Positions 13,146 to 21,924 of a DNA stretch of 39,693 bases are shown in pieces; the first letter of the stretch is position 1; every line of letters starts with the position of its first letter. The translations under genes and the position numbers were made by a program. The notes beneath the pieces are model-generated. The model was not told the DNA's origin, ran no database searches, and saw only the letters and a list, made by a program, of their open reading frames with translations. Origin of the DNA: Bacteroidales bacterium. GTDB taxonomy: Bacteria; Bacteroidota; Bacteroidia; Bacteroidales; Muribaculaceae. The stretch is taken from positions 1 through 39,693 of the forward strand of contig JAUNGA010000015.1 of NCBI GenBank assembly GCA_030524765.1. Reading direction: 5' to 3'.

Positions 13146-16100
13146 ATGGAAAAACTAAAAACATGTCTTAAATCGTTAGCGATTTTGCTTGCCGTCATGC
13201 TGTGGGGCACCTCGAGTGCCATGGCGCAGCTGGCCGTCAAGGGCGTCGTTACAGACGCAGCATCGGGCGAGCCGCTGATCGGCGCGTCTATCGTACAGAA
13301 AGGCACCAAAAATGCCGTAACCACCGATATCGACGGTGTCTTCACGATCAACGTACCCTCGGGTGCCGTGCTGGCATTCTCGTATATCGGCTATGTGCCT
13401 CAGGAGCTTCCGGCTACTGCTGAAATGAACGTCGTCATGCACGAAGACAAAGAGCTGCTCGAAGAGGTGGTTGTCGTGGGCTACGGCGTGCAGAAGAAGA
13501 GCGTCGTCACCGCCGCTATCTCGCAGGTGACCTCAAGCGAGCTCGAGGCAACCGCCCCGACCCGTATGGACAACGCCCTGAAGGGCCTTGCATCAGGTGT
13601 GACCGTAACCTCATCGTCGGGCCAGCCCGGCGCCGCCGCACGAGTTCGTGTGCGTGGTATCGGTACGATCAACAACTCTGATCCCCTCTACATCGTCGAC
13701 GGCATGCCTATCGAGGGCGGTCTCGACTACCTCAACCCCAACGACATCGCATCGATCGAGGTCCTCAAGGACGCCGCATCGGGTGCTGTCTACGGTGCCC
13801 GCGCCGCCAACGGTGTGATCCTGGTGACCACCAAGCACGGCAACACCGACGGCCCGACACGCGTGACCTACGACTTCAGCTACGGCTGGCAGAGCGCCGC
13901 TAAAAAGCGCAATCTGCTCAATGCCACCGAATATGCCCTCATGATGAACGAGGGTGCAGTCAACGCCGGCATCGCTCCGATGTATGCCGACCCCGCCTCT
14001 TACGGCGAGGGTACCGACTGGCAGGACGTGGTTTTCAACGATAACGCCCCTGTGATGAATCATCAGATCAGCGTCAACGGCGGTACCGAGCGTGTCAACT
14101 ACCTGCTCTCACTGGGCTACTATACTCAGGACGGTATCGTAGGCGGCAACTATGACCACTCGAACTATCAGCGTCTGACCATGCGCAGCAACCTCGGCGT
14201 TGTGGCGTTTGACAAATCTAAAGAGCGCAGCTTCCTCAACAAACTGACTCTGACCACCAATCTGTCGTATGCCCGCATCAAGAGCCGCGGCGTCGAGGTC
14301 AACTCGACCTGGGGCACACCTCTGGGCTCGGCTCTGGCCATGTCGCCTATCCTCACCCCGTATCTTGCTCCCGGCAGCGACGACTACAACTATCAGCTTA
14401 ACTATCTTAAAGGTCAGTCGGCATACGTGCCCATGTATGATGCCGCCGGCAACCTGCTGATGGTGCCGACCGCGTTCGGCAACTTCCAGGAGATGGCCAA
14501 CCCGCTCTTCGATCTGCTTCAACCCGCCACCAAGGGCTGGAGCCACAAATTCGTGGGCAACTTCATCGGCGAACTGCAGATCTGGGATAACATCAAGTAT
14601 CGCATCTCTTACGGCGCCGACCTCTCGTTCTGGGGCAGCGACGGCTATACTCCTGTATACTACAAGCGCGACGGCCAATACTCGACATTCTCGACAGCCA
14701 GCTCGAGCCGCAGCAACGGCACTGTATGGCAGGTTGAAAACGTACTGAGCTATGACAAGACCATCGGCGACCACTCGTTCAGCATCCTGCTCGGCCAGTC
14801 GGCCAAAGAGAGCAGCGGCAGCTATCTGAGCGGCTCACGTCAGGATATCATCGACTACTCTCGTCCGTACATCGACGCATCGACCGGCCTCGCAGCCGAC
14901 GGCAAGATGAGCGTGTCGGGCGCGCCCAATGTCAAGAGCAAACTGGCCTCATACTTCGGCCGCGTAAGCTACAACTTCGACGAACGCTATATGTTCCAGG
15001 CTACCGTACGTCGTGACGGTTCGAGCCGATTCGGCAGCAACAACCACTGGGCTACATTCCCCTCGGTGTCTGTGGGCTGGAATATCATGAACGAAGCCTT
15101 CATGCACGATCAGCGCGACTGGCTCAACAACGCCAAGGTACGCTTCTCGTGGGGTAAGAACGGTAACGAGAATATCGGTGACTTCCAGTACATAGCTCTC
15201 GCCGCCGCAGGCAACAACTATGTATTCGGTCAGGACGGTCACGTGGTCGTAGGTACCAAACCTACCCAGCTGCCCAACCCCGACCTGCGCTGGGAGGAAT
15301 CAAAACAGACCGACGTAGGTATCGACCTCGGTTTCCTCAACAACATGTTTACATTCTCGGTCGACTACTTCGTCAAGGACACCGAAGGCATGCTGATGAC
15401 CCTGTCGCTTCCCTCGTATGTGGGTGAGGCCATCCCCGTGGGCAATGTCGGCAAGATGCGCAACTCGGGTGTCGAGATGGACTTCGCCTACCGTCAGAAC
15501 TTCGGCGAGCTGTCGCTGCGTTTCGGCGCCAATGTCAGCTACCTGAAGAATAAACTGATCAACTACGGCAACGAGCAGGGCTGGGCCAACCTCGACTCAT
15601 TCCAGGGCACAGGCACAATCACCCGCGCCCAGAACGGTCTGCCCTTCCCCTACTTCTACGGCTACCAGACCGACGGTGTGCTGCAGAACCAGGCCGAGGC
15701 CGACGCTTACAACAGCAAATACGGCACATCGCTCGTGCCCGGCGACGTACGCTTCGCCGATGTCAACAACGACGGCAACATCACCGAGGACGACCGTACC
15801 AAGATCGGTAAGGGCATGCCCGACTGGCAGTATGGCTTCAGCCTGACCGCCACCTGGCGCGGCTTCGACCTGAATATCTTCCTGCAGGGTACCCACGGCA
15901 ACGACATCTTCGACGCAACCCGCCGTATCGATGCCATGTCGACCAACCTGCCCGCATGGATGCTCAACCGCTGGACCGGCGAGGGCACATCAAACCGTCT
16001 GCCCCGCTACGTACAGAGCGACGCCTACAACTGGCAGTCTTCTGATCTGCTCGTTTACGACGGCAGCTACCTGCGCCTCAAGAACATCCAGCTCGGCTAC

Positions 16101-16298
16101 ACCCTGCCCGCCGATCTGACCCGCAAGATCTCTGTCGAGAAGTTCCGCGTCTATGTAGCCGCCGAGAACCTCCACACCTGGACCAAGTATCACGGTTTTG
16201 ATCCCGAAATCTCGTCGGGCGGCACATCGCTGGGCATCGACTACGGTGTCTACCCGCAGCCCCGCATCTGGACCGTAGGTTTCAACCTGGCCTTCTAA
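13146..16298 (+). CDS. SusC-like TonB-dependent outer-membrane transporter
   Basis: 1050 residues from ATG 13146; a GTG one codon earlier is unlikely. Signal peptide ends SSAMA|Q near residue 28, leaving an N-terminal Gln. Next comes a carboxypeptidase-regulatory-like domain (VKGVVTDAASGEPLIGASI, about 30-108), then the SusC hallmark EEVVVVGYGVQKKS (about 108-121), the plug (NSDPLYIVDGMPI; DIASIEVLKDAASGAVYGARA) and a 22-strand-type beta barrel to the C-terminus, which ends in aromatic-rich RIWTVGFNLAF. It imports oligosaccharides across the outer membrane using TonB energy, with the SusD-like lipoprotein as lid. It is followed 40 nt later by susD. Confidence 0.95.
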   Translation: MEKLKTCLKSLAILLAVMLWGTSSAMAQLAVKGVVTDAASGEPLIGASIVQKGTKNAVTTDIDGVFTINVPSGAVLAFSYIGYVPQELPATAEMNVVMHEDKELLEEVVVVGYGVQKKSVVTAAISQVTSSELEATAPTRMDNALKGLASGVTVTSSSGQPGAAARVRVRGIGTINNSDPLYIVDGMPIEGGLDYLNPNDIASIEVLKDAASGAVYGARAANGVILVTTKHGNTDGPTRVTYDFSYGWQSAAKKRNLLNATEYALMMNEGAVNAGIAPMYADPASYGEGTDWQDVVFNDNAPVMNHQISVNGGTERVNYLLSLGYYTQDGIVGGNYDHSNYQRLTMRSNLGVVAFDKSKERSFLNKLTLTTNLSYARIKSRGVEVNSTWGTPLGSALAMSPILTPYLAPGSDDYNYQLNYLKGQSAYVPMYDAAGNLLMVPTAFGNFQEMANPLFDLLQPATKGWSHKFVGNFIGELQIWDNIKYRISYGADLSFWGSDGYTPVYYKRDGQYSTFSTASSSRSNGTVWQVENVLSYDKTIGDHSFSILLGQSAKESSGSYLSGSRQDIIDYSRPYIDASTGLAADGKMSVSGAPNVKSKLASYFGRVSYNFDERYMFQATVRRDGSSRFGSNNHWATFPSVSVGWNIMNEAFMHDQRDWLNNAKVRFSWGKNGNENIGDFQYIALAAAGNNYVFGQDGHVVVGTKPTQLPNPDLRWEESKQTDVGIDLGFLNNMFTFSVDYFVKDTEGMLMTLSLPSYVGEAIPVGNVGKMRNSGVEMDFAYRQNFGELSLRFGANVSYLKNKLINYGNEQGWANLDSFQGTGTITRAQNGLPFPYFYGYQTDGVLQNQAEADAYNSKYGTSLVPGDVRFADVNNDGNITEDDRTKIGKGMPDWQYGFSLTATWRGFDLNIFLQGTHGNDIFDATRRIDAMSTNLPAWMLNRWTGEGTSNRLPRYVQSDAYNWQSSDLLVYDGSYLRLKNIQLGYTLPADLTRKISVEKFRVYVAAENLHTWTKYHGFDPEISSGGTSLGIDYGVYPQPRIWTVGFNLAF

Positions 16299-16338
16299 TC
16301 AGTTGACAGTAACTTATAAATTACCGAAGTAAATACCA

Positions 16339-17850
16339 ATGAAATCAATTTCAAAATATATAGTGATGGGCGCGGCCCTGTTCGCAATGAGCAGCTGTGG
16401 TGACGACTTCCTGACGGTCACCTCGCCCACACAGACTCCGTCTGACGAGTATTTCTCGACCAAAGCCCACGTTGACGAGGCTATGGTGGCCGCTTATGAT
16501 CCCCTGCACTGGACCGACTGGGCCATGGGTGAGTACAACCCCTTCACTCTGTTGTCTGACATCATGGCCGACGACCTGTGGGTGGGCGGCTCAAACGCTA
16601 CCGATAACGAGAACTGGCACCTGATGGCCAACTATTCGGCCACTCCTCTCAAGGTCGTGACCGGCCTGTGGGTGGATGCCTTCAGCGGCGTGAAACGCTG
16701 CAACGACGTGCTCGAGGATATCGAGAAGGGTATCAGCGACGCCAGCGAGAACGACATCAAATACTGGCAGGCACAGGCTCTGGTGCTGCGTGCGTTCTAT
16801 GCCAACTGGCTGTGGAAGTTCTATGGCAACGTGCCCTACTTCGACCGTAATCTGACCAGCCCCTATCTGGCCGAGCAGATCACAGCCGATCAGCTCTACG
16901 AGCACATGGTGACCGACCTCGAGACCGCTCTGTCGCTCAACGCGCTTACATTCCGCGCAGCTCCGGCCGAGGCAGGCCGCGTGACCACCGCCATGGCCTA
17001 TATGCTCTATGCCGAGATCGTTATGTATCAGAATGATTCGGCACGCTATCCGACAGCTCTCAAATATATGAAAGAGATTATCGATTCGCCCCTGTACGGT
17101 CTGGCTCCCGACTACACCACCATCTTCAAGGAAGAAGGCGAGTGGAGCGTGGAATCGATCTGGGAGATCAACTATATCTCTGAGAACGCGGCCCGCGACT
17201 GGGGCAATCCCCAGGCAGCCGGCGGTACGGTACTGCCCACCCTTATCAGCCCCAACAACTGGCCGTCAGACGTAGAGGGTCACGGATCGGGCTGGGGATT
17301 CGGCCCCGTGCGTGCCACCACTTACGCTATGTTTGAGTCAAACGACGCCCGTCGCGACGCTACCTGCTGGAATGCAGGCGCAACCGGCGTAGAGTACAAC
17401 AAACGTTATCAGGACGAAGGTTTCTTCCTCGAGAAATATTGCGCCAAGAGCGGCGGTAACGCCGGTCAGGTTGCCTCGGGCGAGCTCAACTTCAACAACA
17501 ACTGGCGCATCTACCGCTACTCTGAGGCTCTGCTCAACGCTGCCGAGCTGCTCGTGGCCACCGGAGGCAACTCTGGCGAGGCACGCCAGTATCTCAACGA
17601 CGTGCGCCGTCGCGCCGGCCTCAACACCGAGGTGGCTCCGACAATCGAGAATATCCTCAAGGAGCGCCGTCTCGAGTTTGTAGGCGAGGGCAAGCGCTAC
17701 TGGGACCTCATCCGTACAGGCTTCGCCGCCTCGACCCTCGGTCCTGACCAGTATCGCACCAACACCTGGTCGATCAACAAAAAACACCTGCCCATCCCCC
17801 AGAGCGAAATCGACAAGGCTCAGGGCACTCTTACCCAAAATCCCTATTAA
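16339..17850 (+). CDS. SusD/RagB-like glycan-binding lipoprotein
   Basis: 503 residues. The lipoprotein signal ends FAMSSC (Cys20), followed by GDDFL; the acidic pair after Cys fits surface-export signals of Bacteroidetes lipoproteins. SusD-family features are present: helical TPR-like repeats through the body, ADDLWVGGSN early, and the C-terminal segment RYSEALLNAAELLVATGG, YLNDVRRRAGL and ILKERRLEFVGEGKRYWDLIR. It captures oligosaccharide at the cell surface and closes over the SusC barrel. The family is confident; sugar specificity is inferred from the enzymes encoded downstream. Confidence 0.95.
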   Translation: MKSISKYIVMGAALFAMSSCGDDFLTVTSPTQTPSDEYFSTKAHVDEAMVAAYDPLHWTDWAMGEYNPFTLLSDIMADDLWVGGSNATDNENWHLMANYSATPLKVVTGLWVDAFSGVKRCNDVLEDIEKGISDASENDIKYWQAQALVLRAFYANWLWKFYGNVPYFDRNLTSPYLAEQITADQLYEHMVTDLETALSLNALTFRAAPAEAGRVTTAMAYMLYAEIVMYQNDSARYPTALKYMKEIIDSPLYGLAPDYTTIFKEEGEWSVESIWEINYISENAARDWGNPQAAGGTVLPTLISPNNWPSDVEGHGSGWGFGPVRATTYAMFESNDARRDATCWNAGATGVEYNKRYQDEGFFLEKYCAKSGGNAGQVASGELNFNNNWRIYRYSEALLNAAELLVATGGNSGEARQYLNDVRRRAGLNTEVAPTIENILKERRLEFVGEGKRYWDLIRTGFAASTLGPDQYRTNTWSINKKHLPIPQSEIDKAQGTLTQNPY

Positions 17851-17863
17851 TCTACTGTAATCC

Positions 17864-19246
17864 ATGAAACTGAATATAGCAAATATAGCGCTTGCGGCAC
17901 TGCTCGCTTGCGGCACCGCTGCCTCGCTGAGCTCTTGCTCTGAGGACAAGGTGTATGAGGTCAATGCCCTGGCCGTACCCCAGGCATCTGACTATGCCGA
18001 CATGGTCAGCGTGACTGTCGACCAGGAGACCAACATCGCAACATTTGAGTTTAACGGCAAGGGCGTGTATCCCGTGTGGATCATCGATGGCAAGAGCTAC
18101 TCGACCAACCACAAGTTTACCCGCTACTACCGCAAGGCCGGCGACTACACGGTCGAGGTCAAGATCGGCAATGCCAACGGCATCAGTCAGGCCGCACTGC
18201 CACTTACCTTCCATGTCGACAAGACCAAGATGAACGGCTTCGGCGGCTTTGTCTACGACAGCCCCTACAACATGTGGCCCGCAGGCAACGCCCACCTCAA
18301 CAGCTTCTATTATGCTCCCGGCTGGTCTCAGATCGCCGATCCTTCGTACGTGATGCCCGGCGACGGCTTTACCGTGACCCTGCCCGAGGCTACCACCGAC
18401 CAGTGGCAGGCCCAGATGCACATCGGCACCGATATCGCGCTGGTTGAGGGTGAGAGCTACGACGGCTCGCTGATCGTCACCACCAGCAAGACTCTGCCCG
18501 GCTTTACAGTCAAGATCCATCCTGACGGCGACGACGATGACGCTCACGCAATATATGTGAAACGCCACGAGGTGCCCGCCGGCGAGCCTATGTGTATCTT
18601 CTGGTCAGACAAAACATGCGTGGCCGGTACATCAAATCTCGTCTATACATTTGACTTCGGCGGCAACGAGGCCGGCACCGAGGTTATCGTCGAGAGCATC
18701 GTGATCAAGAATCACAAGGATGACGATGGCACCGTAGTGCCCGATGTCTCTATTCCCGAACCCACATGGGTGGCATTTGACTCGGCCGACAACATGTGGA
18801 ACGGATGTACCTGGACCAACGAGTTCTACTATGCTCCCAACTGGTCTCAGATCGCCGATCCCATTCTGACCGAAGATGCCGACGGTATCCACATCTCGCT
18901 GCCCGCAGCTACTTTTGACCGCTGGCAGGCGCAGGTGAAGTTCCTCACCAACATAGCTATCGACAACGACGAGGCTCTCGACATCCGTGTCGACATCACC
19001 TCTAACAACGATATCCCGGCTGTGACTATCAAATATACCCAGACCGGCAATGACGACAACTTCTTCACAGAGGAACGTCATGACGTGGCAGGCGGCGACG
19101 CCACCACCAAATGCTGGGTATCTACCGTCAAACCTAAGCAGGGCGCTCCGATGGAGGCAACCTCGTTGATATTTGACTTCGGCGGATGTCCCGACGGCAC
19201 CGAGGTGACCATCAACAAGATCATCATCCAGAAGCATCGCGATTGA
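17864..19246 (+). CDS. surface glycan-binding lipoprotein with PKD-like domain and duplicated CBM-like module
   Basis: 460 residues, 13 nt after susD, in the SusE/SGBP position. Lipoprotein signal ends ASLSSC (Cys25), then acidic SEDK, predicted surface-exposed. Residues about 38-122 look like a PKD/Ig-like domain (PVWIIDGKSYSTNHKFTRYY). Two modules of about 158 residues follow, at roughly 129-286 and 302-460, aligning along their length: FYYAPGWSQIADP / FYYAPNWSQIADP, DQWQAQMHIGTDIAL / DRWQAQVKFLTNIAI, DFGGNEAGTEV / DFGGCPDGTEV, ending KNHKD / QKHRD. The fold and aromatic content suggest CBM4-like beta-sandwich carbohydrate binding (inference). Probably tethers beta-glucan at the surface. 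Confidence 0.85.
   Translation: MKLNIANIALAALLACGTAASLSSCSEDKVYEVNALAVPQASDYADMVSVTVDQETNIATFEFNGKGVYPVWIIDGKSYSTNHKFTRYYRKAGDYTVEVKIGNANGISQAALPLTFHVDKTKMNGFGGFVYDSPYNMWPAGNAHLNSFYYAPGWSQIADPSYVMPGDGFTVTLPEATTDQWQAQMHIGTDIALVEGESYDGSLIVTTSKTLPGFTVKIHPDGDDDDAHAIYVKRHEVPAGEPMCIFWSDKTCVAGTSNLVYTFDFGGNEAGTEVIVESIVIKNHKDDDGTVVPDVSIPEPTWVAFDSADNMWNGCTWTNEFYYAPNWSQIADPILTEDADGIHISLPAATFDRWQAQVKFLTNIAIDNDEALDIRVDITSNNDIPAVTIKYTQTGNDDNFFTEERHDVAGGDATTKCWVSTVKPKQGAPMEATSLIFDFGGCPDGTEVTINKIIIQKHRD
18245..18721 (+). repeat. internal repeat, copy 1 of the CBM-like module
   Basis: First copy of the duplicated module in the surface glycan-binding protein. At DNA level 18322-18342 is identical over 21 bp to 18841-18861, offset by 519 bp (173 codons), which points to a duplication that is not very old or is under strong constraint. 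Confidence 0.8.
18767..19243 (+). repeat. internal repeat, copy 2 of the CBM-like module
   Basis: Second copy, ending at the stop codon. It keeps the WSQIADP and RWQAQ blocks of copy 1, but a segment near its start differs: PAGNAHLNS in copy 1 against NGCTWTNE here, one codon shorter. This is where ligand preference could differ between copies (inference). Confidence 0.8.
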
Positions 19247-19270
19247 TTTTTAAATCCTGAAAATTCCATG

Positions 19271-19324
19271 CCGACAGCCCGCTTTCGTCGTCCTCAGCGA
19301 CGGCGGGGGCGGGCTCTCGGTTTT
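19271..19324 (+). terminator. hairpin with short U-tract between binding-protein and GH16 genes (attenuator-like)
   Basis: CCGA (19271-19274) pairs with TCGG (19317-19320), AGCCCGC (19276-19282) with GCGGGCT (19309-19315), and CGTCG (19286-19290) with CGACG (19298-19302); TTTT follows at 19321-19324. No promoter box is found between it and the GH16 start at 19346, so the enzymes must be reached by read-through, and the hairpin would set them below susC/D. Confidence 0.6.
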
Positions 19325-19345
19325 GATAAGTCTTATCTGAAAAAA

Positions 19346-20488
19346 ATGAACAAGTACATCTCACTCCTTGCGGCTATCGGTCTCGGTATGGGCTTTGGCT
19401 CGTGTGGCGATGACGAGAAGGGCGGCGACACGCCTGTCCCCACAGGATCGATCGAGACTTCGGTCGAGTCTGTCTCGATGGATGCTGCCGGCGGCTCTAC
19501 ATCGTTTACCGTAAAGACAGCGGGCGACTGGGGCGCCGATCTCAGCCAGGCCGACAAGGCATGGATCAGCATCTCGGCCCAGGGACAGACGTCGACCACA
19601 GGTACGGTCAATGTGACTGTGGCCGCCAACACCGAGCGTTCGCCCCGCCAGGGCGAGATATTGCTGATGTCGGGGAGCGCGCGTGCCAAGGTGACCGTGA
19701 GCCAGTCGGGCAAAGAGCCCGAGCCGGTAGACCCCTCGATCACTGTTCCCGACGGCTACGAGCTGGTGTGGAACGACGAGTTTGACGGCGACGCGCTCGA
19801 CGCATCGAAATGGCGCCACGAGGTGCAGCGCCCCGGATGGGTCAACAACGAGCTGCAGAATTATGTCAACGGCAGCTATGACGGCATTCCTGTCACAAGT
19901 GTGGCCGACGGCGTGCTGACCATTACCTGCTTCAAGCATTCGGGCTCTATCTACTCGGGCCGTATCTACGGCAGCGAGACGAAGGGCTGGACCTACGGCA
20001 TATTCGAGGCCCGCATCAAGCTGCCCAAAGGCAAAGGCACATGGCCGGCATTCTGGATGATGCCCTGCAACAACGACTTCGGCGCCAACCCCTGGCCCGA
20101 CTGCGGCGAGATCGATATCATGGAGGAAGTGGGCTATCACCCCGACTATACTTCGTCGTCGATCCACTGCCGCGACTACAACCACGTCAAAGGCACCCAG
20201 AAGACCGCCGAACGTCTGACATCGGGCGCCCAGGACGAATTCCACGTCTATCGCCTCGAGTGGACCGAAAACTACATCACAACCTATGTCGACGACCACC
20301 GTCTGCTGCACTTTGCCAACGACGGCCGCGGCAACGTGGCCACATGGCCGTTCAACAAACCGTTCTACCTGATACTCAACCTCGCGTGGGGCGGCAGCTG
20401 GGGCGGTGCCATGGGCGTCGACGAGAGCGCGCTGCCTGCCACAATGCAGGTCGACTATGTACGCGTCTTTCAGGAGAAAAAACAATAA
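19346..20488 (+). CDS. GH16 endo-beta-1,3-glucanase-like lipoprotein with BACON domain
   Basis: 380 residues from ATG 19346. An upstream in-frame start (19268) would put Arg-rich residues ahead of the signal and lies inside the hairpin, so it is rejected. Lipoprotein signal ends GFGSC (Cys20), followed by GDDEK, a strong surface-export pattern. A BACON domain spans about 35-125 (SVESVSMDAAGGSTSFTVKT, ending RAKVTVSQSG). The GH16 domain starts at YELVWNDEFDGDALD; the catalytic EIDIME motif is E255 (nucleophile), D257 and E260 (acid/base). The extra residue in this motif marks the beta-bulge type usual for laminarinases rather than lichenases. WPAFWMMP and QVDYVRVFQ are further family marks. 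Predicted to cut beta-glucan at the cell surface. Confidence 0.93.
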   Translation: MNKYISLLAAIGLGMGFGSCGDDEKGGDTPVPTGSIETSVESVSMDAAGGSTSFTVKTAGDWGADLSQADKAWISISAQGQTSTTGTVNVTVAANTERSPRQGEILLMSGSARAKVTVSQSGKEPEPVDPSITVPDGYELVWNDEFDGDALDASKWRHEVQRPGWVNNELQNYVNGSYDGIPVTSVADGVLTITCFKHSGSIYSGRIYGSETKGWTYGIFEARIKLPKGKGTWPAFWMMPCNNDFGANPWPDCGEIDIMEEVGYHPDYTSSSIHCRDYNHVKGTQKTAERLTSGAQDEFHVYRLEWTENYITTYVDDHRLLHFANDGRGNVATWPFNKPFYLILNLAWGGSWGGAMGVDESALPATMQVDYVRVFQEKKQ

Positions 20489-20670
20489 CATTAGCAATAA
20501 TCATTTTCATTAGCATTTAGTTTTCGTTTTCAGAGGTGCACCTAAGGTGCCTGCGGCACAGGTTGCCGCGCAAAAAAAGATTGTTTTTAGGTTTTTAATT
20601 CTCTCTCTTCGCGATCCTCTTTTCCCTCTGAGACTTGAAACTCTATCCTCATCACTACATAGACCACATT
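20489..20670 (+). other. intergenic region GH16-GH5 with small inverted and direct repeats
   Basis: Contains the direct repeat CATTAGCA (20489-20496 and 20508-20515) and several short hairpins in the GGTGCACCTAAGGTGCC ... GCGGCAC segment around 20535-20565. The A-run after them is on the wrong side for a plus-strand terminator. TAnnTTTG-like boxes here each have a mismatch, so an internal promoter is not established. Confidence 0.4.
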
Positions 20671-21924
20671 ATGAAACCTCTATATTATCTGATGCCGTTT
20701 ATCCTGTTGCTCGGAGCCGCATGCTCAGGCTCGGGCGATACACAGCAGGCAGCTCCCGCCGCCGGCGACTTCGTGCGCGTGCAGGGCACCGACCTCATCA
20801 AACCCGACGGCAGCAAGCTCTTCATCCGCGGTACAAACCTCGGCAACTGGCTCAATCCCGAGGGCTACATGTTCGGCTTCTCAAAGACCAACTCGCCCCG
20901 TTTTATCAACGATATGTTCTGTCAGCTGGTCGGCGAGGAGTTTACGGCCGAATTCTGGAAACAATTCAAAGACAATTATATCACCCGACGCGACATTGAG
21001 TTTATCGCGTCGACAGGTGCCAACACCATACGTCTGCCATTCCACTACAAGCTTTTTACAGACGAAGACTATATGGGCCTCACCGCCGATCAAGACGGAT
21101 TTGCCCGCATCGACAGCGTGGTGGAGTGGTGCCGCGACAATGACCTTTACCTCATTCTCGACATGCACGATGCTCCCGGCGGACAGACCGGCGACAATAT
21201 CGACGACAGCTATGGCTATCCCTGGCTTCTCGAGAACGAAGGCTGCCAGCAACTGTTCTGCGACATCTGGCGCAAGATCGCCGAGCGCTACCGCGACGAG
21301 ACCGTCATACTCGGCTATGAACTCATCAACGAACCCATCGCCCCGTATTTTGAGAATGTCGACGAACTCAACTCTCGTCTCGAGCCGCTGCACAAGCGCG
21401 CCGTGGCGGCCATACGCGAGGTAGACCCCAACCACATTATCCTGATAGGCGGCCCGCAGTGGAACAGCAATTTCGCTCCTTTCACCGACTCGACCTACGA
21501 CGACAAACTCATGTACACCTGCCACCGCTATGGCGGCGATGCCTCGGCTGCGGCCATCGGCAATTTCATCGCGTTCCGCGACAGCGTGGGCCTGCCGATG
21601 TACATGGGTGAGATAGGCCACAATACCGACGAGTGGCAGCTGGCATTCAGCAATGCAATGGAAGAGAATAATATCGGCTACACATTCTGGCCCTACAAGA
21701 AAAAAGACAACTCCTGCATGGTCGGTATCACCATGCCCGAGAACTGGGATTCTATCGTGGGCTTCGCCGAGGCCAACCGCGACTCTTATGCCGCTATCCG
21801 CCAGGCCCGTCCCGGGCAGCTGGTGGCACGCAAGGCCATGCTCGACTTTATCGAGAACGCAAAGTTTGAAAACTGCACACCGCAGAAATCTTATATTGAA
21901 TCAATGAAACTTACATGCAAATGA
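20671..21924 (+). CDS. GH5 family glycoside hydrolase lipoprotein
   Basis: 417 residues from ATG 20671 (MKPLYYLMPF). Lipoprotein signal ends LLGAAC (Cys18), followed by SGSGDTQQ; fewer acidic residues after Cys than in the neighbours, so surface versus periplasm is uncertain. The GH5 (beta/alpha)8 barrel starts at RGTNLGNWLNPEGY; TGANTIRLPFHY and LYLILDMHDAPGGQ are conserved strands. Acid/base is E221 in LINEP and nucleophile E314 in MYMGEIG; HRYGG carries the conserved His. GH5 acts on beta-linked glucans or mannans; the company of GH16 and GH3 suggests beta-glucan oligosaccharides. Its stop overlaps the GH3 start. Confidence 0.92.
   Translation: MKPLYYLMPFILLLGAACSGSGDTQQAAPAAGDFVRVQGTDLIKPDGSKLFIRGTNLGNWLNPEGYMFGFSKTNSPRFINDMFCQLVGEEFTAEFWKQFKDNYITRRDIEFIASTGANTIRLPFHYKLFTDEDYMGLTADQDGFARIDSVVEWCRDNDLYLILDMHDAPGGQTGDNIDDSYGYPWLLENEGCQQLFCDIWRKIAERYRDETVILGYELINEPIAPYFENVDELNSRLEPLHKRAVAAIREVDPNHIILIGGPQWNSNFAPFTDSTYDDKLMYTCHRYGGDASAAAIGNFIAFRDSVGLPMYMGEIGHNTDEWQLAFSNAMEENNIGYTFWPYKKKDNSCMVGITMPENWDSIVGFAEANRDSYAAIRQARPGQLVARKAMLDFIENAKFENCTPQKSYIESMKLTCK

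Noticed and set aside
19361-20497. 378-codon minus-strand frame opposite the GH16 gene
   Set aside because: The GH16 gene is unambiguous; the antisense product shows no signal or motif.
20534-20575. Hairpin plus A-run as a terminator after GH16
   Set aside because: The homopolymer is A on the plus strand, wrong polarity for ending the PUL transcript, and the stems are short.
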